This document shows, in pieces, positions 1 through 4,462 of a stretch of 7,846 nt of DNA. The stretch's first letter is position 1, and each line of letters starts with the position of its first letter. The position numbers and the translations under genes were made by a program. The notes beneath the pieces were generated by a model. The model was not told the origin of the DNA, made no database searches, and saw only the letters and a list, made by a program, of their open reading frames with translations. The stretch spans positions 1 to 7,846 of the forward strand of contig JAISWV010000410.1 of the NCBI GenBank assembly GCA_031270755.1, read 5' to 3'. This DNA comes from Synergistaceae bacterium. Its GTDB lineage: Bacteria; Synergistota; Synergistia; Synergistales; Aminobacteriaceae.

Positions 1-210
1 CTCCGGATGATCGCTTTCGTCCCCAGCCTGGCCGGAACCGCCACCACCGTCTCCTACCCGGTCAAGACGTCCCACCGCTCCTACAGCGAGGACGCCCTGG
101 CGGAGGCGGGCATCGCCCCAGGGCAGCTCCGTTTTTCGATAGGACTGGAGGACGCGGACGACATCGTGGAAGACATCTCCCGCGCCTTGGATAAAATATA
201 TAAAATATAA
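1..210 (+). CDS. Cys/Met-metabolism PLP-dependent enzyme, C-terminal fragment
   Basis: The frame is open from base 1 (CTC CGG ATG) to TAA at 208-210, so only the last 69 residues are in the window. They match the C-terminal end of the cystathionine gamma-synthase / methionine gamma-lyase / O-acetylhomoserine sulfhydrylase family. The family signs are a SLAGTATTVSYPVKTSH segment, corresponding to the SLGGVESL-SHPA-MTH region, then an AGI...LRFSIGLED segment. In this family the arginine of the LR-S-G-ED motif contacts the substrate carboxylate. The protein would be cytosolic and act in sulfur amino acid metabolism. The exact reaction (synthase, lyase or sulfhydrylase) cannot be decided without the N-terminal and active-site lysine regions. 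The last codons and following bases (about 191-220) are strikingly AT-rich. The gene appears unrelated to the translation cluster downstream. Confidence 0.8.
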   Translation, partial: LRMIAFVPSLAGTATTVSYPVKTSHRSYSEDALAEAGIAPGQLRFSIGLEDADDIVEDISRALDKIYKI

Positions 211-253
211 TAAATATGATCGTTCGAACCCTGTATGGGCTCGTGGGTTTTCA

Positions 254-262
254 TGTTATACT
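254..262 (+). promoter_or_regulatory. Putative extended -10 promoter for rpsB-tsf
   Basis: TATACT at 257-262 is a 5/6 match to the sigma70 -10 consensus. It is preceded by TGT at 254-256, giving an extended -10 (TGn) arrangement. No good -35 hexamer lies 16-18 bases upstream, which an extended -10 can tolerate. Transcription would start near 268-270, giving an rpsB leader of roughly 165 nt. The position just ahead of rpsB and after an unrelated gene fits. This is a motif-based prediction only. Confidence 0.45.
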
Positions 263-269
263 CATGCAC

Positions 270-282
270 GTGTTCAGAACAC
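270..282. promoter_or_regulatory. Perfect 13-bp palindrome at the predicted rpsB start point
   Basis: GTGTTC-A-GAACAC has perfect 6-bp arms around one central base and begins 8 bases after the putative -10 hexamer. The placement, over the predicted +1, is where a repressor operator could act. As RNA it could instead form a 5'-end hairpin with a 5-bp stem and a CAG triloop. No regulator can be named. Confidence 0.3.
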
Positions 283-375
283 ACACAGGGCGAAGGTGCA
301 TAAAGGGGTGTTTCGCGCAAGAGGACGCCGTCCCGGGTGAAAGGAAAAATCGAAAAATCCGGCGGGAGCGTTTTT

Positions 376-399
376 GAGGGCGAAATTTTTGTGCGCCTC
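376..399 (+). promoter_or_regulatory. Possible hairpin in the rpsB 5' leader
   Basis: The leader (about 268-432) contains GAGG-G-CG (376-382), which can pair with CGCCTC (394-399) as six pairs with a one-base bulge and an 11-nt AT-rich loop. It ends 18 nt before the rpsB Shine-Dalgarno. Ribosomal protein leaders often carry autoregulatory structures, and S2 represses its own operon in Escherichia coli. This stem is modest and does not match a leader class I recognise. Confidence 0.22.
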
Positions 400-417
400 T
401 GTGGAGGAATAACCATC

Positions 418-424
418 GAGGAGG
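418..424 (+). promoter_or_regulatory. Shine-Dalgarno fixing the TTG start of rpsB
   Basis: GAGGAGG lies 8 nt upstream of TTG at 433-435. The longer in-frame reading from ATG 337 has no comparable site and adds 32 residues unlike any S2. The internal GTG 442 and ATG 448 are too far away for this site. The TTG choice gives the standard [10 protein letters not shown] start. Confidence 0.85.
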
Positions 425-432
425 TTGGGAAA

Positions 433-1245
433 TTGGCAGTCGTGAGTATGAAGCAGTTATTGGAGTGTGGGGTGCACTTTGGGCATCAGACGAGACGTTG
501 GAACCCCAAGATGAAGCCCTACATCTTCACGGAACGGAACGGGGTCTATATCATCGACCTGCAGAAGACCGTGAGGGGACTGGACAAGGCCTACGATTTC
601 GTTCGCGGGGTCTCGGCGGAGGGCGGTACCGTCCTTTTCGTCGGAACCAAGCGTCAGGCGCAGGATACCATTCGCGAAGAAGCCCTGCGGTGCGGACAGC
701 ATTACATCAATCAACGCTGGTTGGGCGGGTTGATGACCAACTTCCCCACCATTCGGAAACGGGTGCATCGCATGATCGAGCTTCGCAGATACGACGAGGA
801 CAACACGTGGGACTCGTTCTCCAAGAAGGAAGTGGCCACTCTGCGCAAAGAGCAGGCCAAACTGGAGAAGTACCTGGGGGGCATCGCGAAGATGAACGAC
901 GTCCCTGACGCTCTTTTTCTCATCGACCCGAGACGTGAGGAAAACGCCATCGCCGAAGCGCGCAAACTGGGCATTCCGGTGATTTCCATCGTGGACACGA
1001 ACTGCGATCCCGAGGTGATCGACTACCCCATTCCCGGCAACGATGACGCCATCCGCGCCATCAAGCTGATCGCCGGGTTGATGGCCAGCGCCATCATCGA
1101 GGGCAAGCAGGGCGAAGACGCGGCGGAGCCGGTGCCGGAAAAAGTTGCCGCGCCGGCACCCGTCGACGTCTCCGAAAAAGATATCATCGCCGTGAAAGAA
1201 CGCCTGCACGAGGCTTACGATACTGAAAGCCGCGAAGACGCATAG
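433..1245 (+). CDS. rpsB: 30S ribosomal protein S2
   Basis: This encodes a 270-residue S2, which binds late to the 30S subunit and sits on its back face near S1 in bacteria that have S1. Clear family signatures are [15 protein letters not shown] (13-27), [15 protein letters not shown] (32-46), [11 protein letters not shown] (68-78), [12 protein letters not shown] (93-104) and the [18 protein letters not shown] region (159-176). DTNCDP follows at 188-193. The central charged helices (about 107-150) correspond to the S2 coiled-coil insertion. The tail after about residue 226 is an acidic, Ala/Pro-rich extension that makes it longer than the 241-residue E. coli protein. Translation starts at TTG 433, set by GAGGAGG 8 nt upstream. 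tsf follows after 45 nt with no terminator between, so the two are co-transcribed as in most bacteria. Confidence 0.97.
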   Translation: MAVVSMKQLLECGVHFGHQTRRWNPKMKPYIFTERNGVYIIDLQKTVRGLDKAYDFVRGVSAEGGTVLFVGTKRQAQDTIREEALRCGQHYINQRWLGGLMTNFPTIRKRVHRMIELRRYDEDNTWDSFSKKEVATLRKEQAKLEKYLGGIAKMNDVPDALFLIDPRREENAIAEARKLGIPVISIVDTNCDPEVIDYPIPGNDDAIRAIKLIAGLMASAIIEGKQGEDAAEPVPEKVAAPAPVDVSEKDIIAVKERLHEAYDTESREDA

Positions 1246-1290
1246 CCGCGATGGTCAGTAAACGAGACGGTTAGAGGGGAGATTGTTCTG

Positions 1291-1887
1291 ATGGCTGAAA
1301 TTGCTGCAAATGTCGTAAAAGAATTGAGAGAGCGCACGGGAGCCGGCATGATGGACTGCAAGGCAGCTCTGGCCGAAACGGGCGGGGAAATCGAAAAGGC
1401 GATAGATTATCTGCGCGAAAAGGGGCTGGCGAAGGCCGCTAAAAAAGCGTCCAGAACGGCTTCGGACGGGCGCGTTTTCCATTACGTCCACACCAATTTC
1501 AAGGTGGGCGCTTTGGTGGAGCTGAACAGCGAAACGGATTTCGTGGCGAAAACCGACGAGTTCAACGAACTGGGCCATGAGCTGGCGATGCACATCACCG
1601 CCGCAAACCCTCTTTACCTCAAACCGGAGGACGTTCCGCCGGAAGATCTCGAGCGCGAAAAAGCCATTTACCGCCAGCAGCTGATCGATGAAGGCAAGCC
1701 GGCGAACCGCCTCGACAAAATCATCGAGGGCAAGGTCAATAAGTTTTACGAAAACACCTGTCTTTTGGAGCAGCCTTATATCCGGGACGGCAGCAAGAAG
1801 ATCAAGGACCTGCTCGTCGAGATTATCGCCAAGATGGGTGAGAATATCGTCATTCGAAGATTCTCCAGATTTATGATCGGGGAATAG
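1291..1887 (+). CDS. tsf: Elongation factor Ts (short form)
   Basis: This 198-residue EF-Ts is the guanine-nucleotide exchange factor that releases GDP from EF-Tu in the cytosol. The N-terminal UBA-like domain (about 1-50) has the [19 protein letters not shown] signature. The [12 protein letters not shown] motif (80-91) contains the TDF residues that in the E. coli complex disturb the EF-Tu Mg-GDP site. A C-terminal LLEQPYIRD (158-166) is also conserved. At 198 residues it is much shorter than the roughly 280-residue E. coli protein. It resembles the compact type of Thermus, which lacks part of the C-terminal repeat and dimerises to do its work. The ATG at 1291 follows GAGGGGAG (1274-1281) by 9 nt. 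A strong terminator lies 34 nt after the stop. I see no frameshift, so the short length is a genuine family variant. Confidence 0.97.
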   Translation: MAEIAANVVKELRERTGAGMMDCKAALAETGGEIEKAIDYLREKGLAKAAKKASRTASDGRVFHYVHTNFKVGALVELNSETDFVAKTDEFNELGHELAMHITAANPLYLKPEDVPPEDLEREKAIYRQQLIDEGKPANRLDKIIEGKVNKFYENTCLLEQPYIRDGSKKIKDLLVEIIAKMGENIVIRRFSRFMIGE

Positions 1888-1920
1888 AGGTCGTTCGGGC
1901 AAGAGATGGCTAAATAACGG

Positions 1921-1960
1921 GCTCCGGCGTGGATAGTCTTTTCCGCGCCGGAGTCTTTTT
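1921..1960 (+). terminator. Intrinsic terminator after rpsB-tsf
   Basis: CTCCGGCG (1922-1929) pairs perfectly with CGCCGGAG (1946-1953). The stem extends inward by a T-G wobble and two G-C pairs, with a 10-nt loop, and outward by one G-T pair. TC then TTTTT (1956-1960) follows. It separates the rpsB-tsf transcript from pyrH-frr, or attenuates read-through into it. Confidence 0.88.
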
Positions 1961-2018
1961 GCAGCGGACAAACGGCAGCGATGCGAACTGTTTGATTTTC
2001 TCGATTGACTTTCTATCT

Positions 2019-2024
2019 GGAGGG
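2019..2024 (+). promoter_or_regulatory. Shine-Dalgarno fixing the pyrH start
   Basis: GGAGGG is followed immediately by an in-frame ATG at 2025 (zero spacing) and by a second ATG at 2034 (9-nt spacing). Only the second has usable spacing, and it gives the standard MPKYSRVLLKLSGE start of UMP kinases. Confidence 0.8.
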
Positions 2025-2033
2025 ATGTCCATT

Positions 2034-2747
2034 ATGCCGAAGTATTCTCGTGTGTTGCTCAAATTGTCGGGTGAGGTGTTGGCCGGCGACAAAAGTTTCG
2101 GCTTGAACTTCGAAACCGTGCGTCGCATCGGAGAAGAAATTGCGGCCGTCCGCGAAGCGGGGGTGAGTCTTTCCCTGGTGGTGGGAGGAGGAAATATGCT
2201 GCGGGGCAAAGACATGGAAAAACTCGGTATCGAACGGGTCCAGGCGGATTACATGGGAATGCTGGGGACGGTCATCAACGCTCTGGCCCTGCAGGACGTG
2301 CTGGAGCAGCTGAACGTCCCGACCCGGGTACAGACCGCAATCGAGATGCGATCCGTAGCCGAGCCCTACATCCGCCGCCGGGCGCTGCGCCATATGGAGA
2401 AGGGGCGGGTCGTGATCTTCGCGGCCGGCACGGGGTCGCCCTATTTCTCCACGGACACCACGGCCGCCCTGCGCGCGGCGGAGATGAACGTGGACTGTAT
2501 GGTCAAGGGGACGAAGGTCGACGGAATATACGACGCCGACCCGCGGGCAAACGCCTCGGCGCGGCTGCTGCCGAACATTTCTTATCAAGACGCGCTGGTC
2601 GGCCGTTTCGAGATCATGGACGCCTCCGCGTTTTCTCTGTGCATGGAAAACAAGATTCCCATTCTCGTCATGAATATTTTAGAACGCGATAATCTGGTGT
2701 CCCTTCTTGTAAAAGGCCGGCGAATTGGTACAATCGTTCATGACTGA
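2034..2747 (+). CDS. pyrH: Uridylate (UMP) kinase
   Basis: This 237-residue bacterial UMP kinase of the amino acid kinase fold phosphorylates UMP to UDP with ATP in de novo pyrimidine synthesis. It is a cytosolic hexamer in known members, usually activated by GTP and inhibited by UTP. Visible motifs are the N-terminal LLKLSGE (8-14), the glycine loop VVGGGNMLRG (49-58) and the UMP-binding YMGMLGTVINALALQD (73-88). GTGSPYFSTDTTAALRA (132-148), VKGTKVDGIYDADP (157-170) and MDASAFSLCMENKIPI (195-210) follow. Length is normal for the family. A strong terminator sits upstream, with no convincing promoter after it. Expression may therefore depend on read-through, or on a promoter inside tsf. frr follows after 117 nt. 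Confidence 0.97.
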   Translation: MPKYSRVLLKLSGEVLAGDKSFGLNFETVRRIGEEIAAVREAGVSLSLVVGGGNMLRGKDMEKLGIERVQADYMGMLGTVINALALQDVLEQLNVPTRVQTAIEMRSVAEPYIRRRALRHMEKGRVVIFAAGTGSPYFSTDTTAALRAAEMNVDCMVKGTKVDGIYDADPRANASARLLPNISYQDALVGRFEIMDASAFSLCMENKIPILVMNILERDNLVSLLVKGRRIGTIVHD

Positions 2748-2749
2748 GA

Positions 2750-2808
2750 GTGACCGAGATCGAGAGGGGAACCGAAGGAGTTCTGTCTTTCTGAGCGCGG
2801 TCGGTCAC
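2750..2808 (+). promoter_or_regulatory. Long-range inverted repeat between pyrH and frr
   Basis: GTGACCGA (2750-2757) and TCGGTCAC (2801-2808) are perfect 8-bp complementary arms 43 nt apart. The enclosed loop can form a small inner stem, GGAAC / GTTCT with one wobble, around CGAAGGA. No U-tract follows the outer arm, so it is not an intrinsic terminator. It could be an mRNA processing or stability element, or an operator pair. I have no named function for it. Confidence 0.3.
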
Positions 2809-2864
2809 GAGGTTCAAGGCTCGCGTTTCACTTTTTGTACAAGACTCGGAAGGGAGGATTTACA

Positions 2865-3422
2865 ATGCCGAAGACCGTGGTAAAAAATTTGCGGGAAAAG
2901 ATGGATAAAGCGCTGGAGTTTCTGCGGGGGGAATATCTGGTCATACGCACGGGCCGCGCGCATCCAGGCTTGGTCAGCGACATTAAAGTCGACTACTACG
3001 GCAGCCAGACGCCTCTCAAACAAATAGCCAACATCACGATTCCCGAGGGGCGCAAAATTTTGATCTCGCCTTTCGACCGAAGCGGCTTGAAAGCGGTGGA
3101 GAAAGCCATTTTGGCGTCCAACCTGGGCATCACCCCTCAAAACGACGGAGAGTCCGTGCGCCTGACCCTGCCGGAGCTGACGAAAGAACGCCGGGTGGAC
3201 CTGGTGAAATTGGTTAGTAAAAAAGCCGAGGAAACAAAGGTCGTTATCCGCAACCATCGCCGAGACGCCGTGGAAGCGCTGAAAAAAATGGAAAAAGATT
3301 CCAAGATCACGGAAGATGAGTTGAAAAAATTCAGTAAAGACGTGCAAGACATTACGGATGACTTCATTAAGAAAATCGACGATTCTTTTAAGGTAAAAGA
3401 AAAAGAAATAATGGAAGAATGA
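2865..3422 (+). CDS. frr: Ribosome recycling factor
   Basis: This 185-residue RRF works with EF-G to split post-termination ribosomes in the cytosol. The start at ATG 2865 follows GGGAGG (2852-2857) by 7 nt and gives MPKTVVKNLREKMDKAL. Domain I is the long three-helix bundle made from residues about 1-30 and 105-185. It contains the conserved IRTGRAHP (27-34) and the RNHRRDAVEALKK segment (129-141), where RRF arginines contact rRNA. Domain II is the beta-rich insert (about 31-104), with YYGSQTPLKQIANI (44-57) and ISPFDRS (67-73). Length equals the usual 185. In many bacteria uppS and cdsA follow frr, but here a micro-ORF and cheR follow instead. Confidence 0.97.
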   Translation: MPKTVVKNLREKMDKALEFLRGEYLVIRTGRAHPGLVSDIKVDYYGSQTPLKQIANITIPEGRKILISPFDRSGLKAVEKAILASNLGITPQNDGESVRLTLPELTKERRVDLVKLVSKKAEETKVVIRNHRRDAVEALKKMEKDSKITEDELKKFSKDVQDITDDFIKKIDDSFKVKEKEIMEE

Positions 3423-3505
3423 AAGATGAGAGAGAAGTCCCCGTCCAAACCTTGTATGCCATGCTCAGTCAAGGCAATCATGTTTACAAGAGGAGGTGCT
3501 GCTGA
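3419..3505 (+). CDS. Possible 28-residue micro-ORF bridging frr and cheR
   Basis: An ATG at 3419 overlaps the frr stop (ATGA, 3419-3422). It opens a 28-codon frame ending in TGA at 3503-3505, one base before the cheR ATG at 3506. The peptide begins MKDEREVPVQ, has a hydrophobic LYAML centre and ends HVYKRRCC. It has no clear Shine-Dalgarno of its own, so it would need coupling to frr termination. The cheR Shine-Dalgarno AGGAGG (3491-3496) lies inside its last codons, so ribosomes translating it would end at the cheR start. It could be a coupling peptide, a decayed remnant, or chance. I recognise no family. Confidence 0.3.
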   Translation: MKDEREVPVQTLYAMLSQGNHVYKRRCC

Positions 3506-4309
3506 ATGGAGGAACCCAGTCTCTACAATTCGCCCGAGTACGAGGCTTTCAAACAAAAACTTCGTAAAATTATCGGTTTGGACTTGAACTCTTACAAAAA
3601 TCAGATCCATCGGCGCGTTCATATGTTGAGAGATCGCTGGAACGTCAAAACCTACGACGATTACTTCAGCATGATCAAAAACGACGACAAAAAGCTCCGG
3701 GAATTTCTGGACTACCTGACGATCAACGTCTCGGAGTTTTTTCGTAACGACAAACAGTGGTGGAAACTGCGGGACCAACTTCTTCCCGAGCTCGTCAAAA
3801 AGCGCGGGACTCGCCGCCTCAAGCTTTGGAGCGCCGGGTGCGCCACGGGAGAGGAGCCCTATTCTTTGGCGATTTTGTCGGCCGTTTGCGGCCTGGAGGC
3901 GTCGGTCCCCGTCCTGGCCTGCGACATCGACCAGGGAGCTCTGGCCATCGCCCAAAAGGGCACATATTTGAAACGTCAGCTTCTGAATGCCCCTCCGGAT
4001 TATCTTCACAAATATTTCACGACGTCGGACGGAGGAGAGACGTACCAGATCAACTCGGAGATCAAACGGCGCATCACGTGGAAGCGGTTCAACATGATCG
4101 ACGACTCCTTTGGAACGGGCTTCGACGTCATCTTGTGCCGCAACGTGGTCATCTATTTCACGATGGAGACGAAGGCCGCTCTTTATGCCAAGTTTTACAA
4201 CGCGCTGGCCCCTGGAGGCTATTTTTTGGTGGGCTCGACCGAGCAGATTTTCGAGTACAAGAAGATCGGGTTCGAAAGCGCGGGGCCGTTTTTGTACACG
4301 AAGAAGTAA
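3506..4309 (+). CDS. cheR: CheR-type chemoreceptor glutamate O-methyltransferase
   Basis: This 267-residue CheR transfers methyl groups from S-adenosylmethionine to glutamates on methyl-accepting chemotaxis proteins, giving sensory adaptation at the inner face of the membrane. An N-terminal helical CheR_N domain (about 10-65) contains the basic stretch KNQIHRRVHMLRDR (31-44). It is followed by the diagnostic TINVSEFFRN (72-81). The Rossmann methyltransferase domain shows the SAM loop WSAGCATGEEPYS (108-120), the acidic ACDID (138-142), DVILCRNVVIYF (207-218) and LAPGGYFLVGSTE (234-246). No TPR or other C-terminal partner domain is present. The ATG follows AGGAGG (3491-3496) by 9 nt. No cheA, cheB, cheW or receptor gene is adjacent. 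It probably shares the pyrH-frr transcript, since no promoter is evident in the 83-nt gap, and it ends at a strong terminator. Confidence 0.95.
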   Translation: MEEPSLYNSPEYEAFKQKLRKIIGLDLNSYKNQIHRRVHMLRDRWNVKTYDDYFSMIKNDDKKLREFLDYLTINVSEFFRNDKQWWKLRDQLLPELVKKRGTRRLKLWSAGCATGEEPYSLAILSAVCGLEASVPVLACDIDQGALAIAQKGTYLKRQLLNAPPDYLHKYFTTSDGGETYQINSEIKRRITWKRFNMIDDSFGTGFDVILCRNVVIYFTMETKAALYAKFYNALAPGGYFLVGSTEQIFEYKKIGFESAGPFLYTKK

Positions 4310-4347
4310 AAAATACGGAAAACATAGGCGCGAAAGATGCGAAGGAC

Positions 4348-4377
4348 AAAAACTCCCCTTCTCGCCGGGGAGTTTTT
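4348..4377 (+). terminator. Intrinsic terminator after cheR
   Basis: AAAAACTCCCC (4348-4358) pairs perfectly over 11 bp with GGGGAGTTTTT (4367-4377) around an 8-nt loop. The distal T run forms the U-tract. The A run on the proximal side would make it work in both directions. Only the + strand has a gene ending here. It isolates the cheR transcript from the receptor gene. Confidence 0.92.
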
Positions 4378-4379
4378 GC

Positions 4380-4447
4380 ATTGTAATATTGAATTTGTGA
4401 AACAGGTTCGTTAAAATAAGTAAAAATATTCTTTACAGAATTACAAT
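4380..4447. repeat. 8-bp inverted repeat flanking the receptor-gene promoter
   Basis: ATTGTAAT (4380-4387) and ATTACAAT (4440-4447) are perfect inverted copies 52 bp apart, with the predicted promoter between them. The arms are AT-rich and short, so chance is a real possibility. Alternatives are a regulator's paired operator or recombination sites for a tyrosine recombinase. Confidence 0.3.
4389..4417 (+). promoter_or_regulatory. Sigma70-like promoter for the receptor gene
   Basis: TTGAAT (4389-4394) and TAAAAT (4412-4417) are separated by exactly 17 bp. They match the sigma70 consensus at 4/6 and 5/6 positions in an AT-rich region between a terminator and an ORF. Transcription would start near 4424, about 40 nt before the ATG. 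The Shine-Dalgarno AGGTGGGAG (4448-4456) lies 6 nt ahead of ATG 4463. Confidence 0.7.
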
Positions 4448-4462
4448 AGGTGGGAGTTCCCG

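Noticed and set aside
222..230. GTTCGAACC resembling a tRNA T-arm
   Set aside because: Upstream DNA is AT-rich coding end with no acceptor, D or anticodon arms. It is only the palindrome GTTCGAAC.
227..251. Terminator for the PLP enzyme gene (AACCC / GGGTT then T)
   Set aside because: The stem is only 5 bp with a 13-nt loop, and the T run is part of the stem, too weak to claim.
457..1209. 250-codon minus-strand frame opposite rpsB
   Set aside because: It is a shadow of the highly conserved S2 gene.
1992..2019. Promoter for pyrH (TTGATT, 16 bp, TATCTG)
   Set aside because: The -10 matches poorly, and the start point would fall after the ribosome binding site.
2025..2027. Earlier ATG start for pyrH
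   Set aside because: It directly abuts the Shine-Dalgarno with zero spacing, whereas ATG 2034 has 9 nt and the family-standard N-terminus.
3137..4381. Long minus-strand open frame (414 codons) across frr and cheR
   Set aside because: It lies opposite two clear conserved genes, spans their boundary and a terminator, and shows no recognisable domain.
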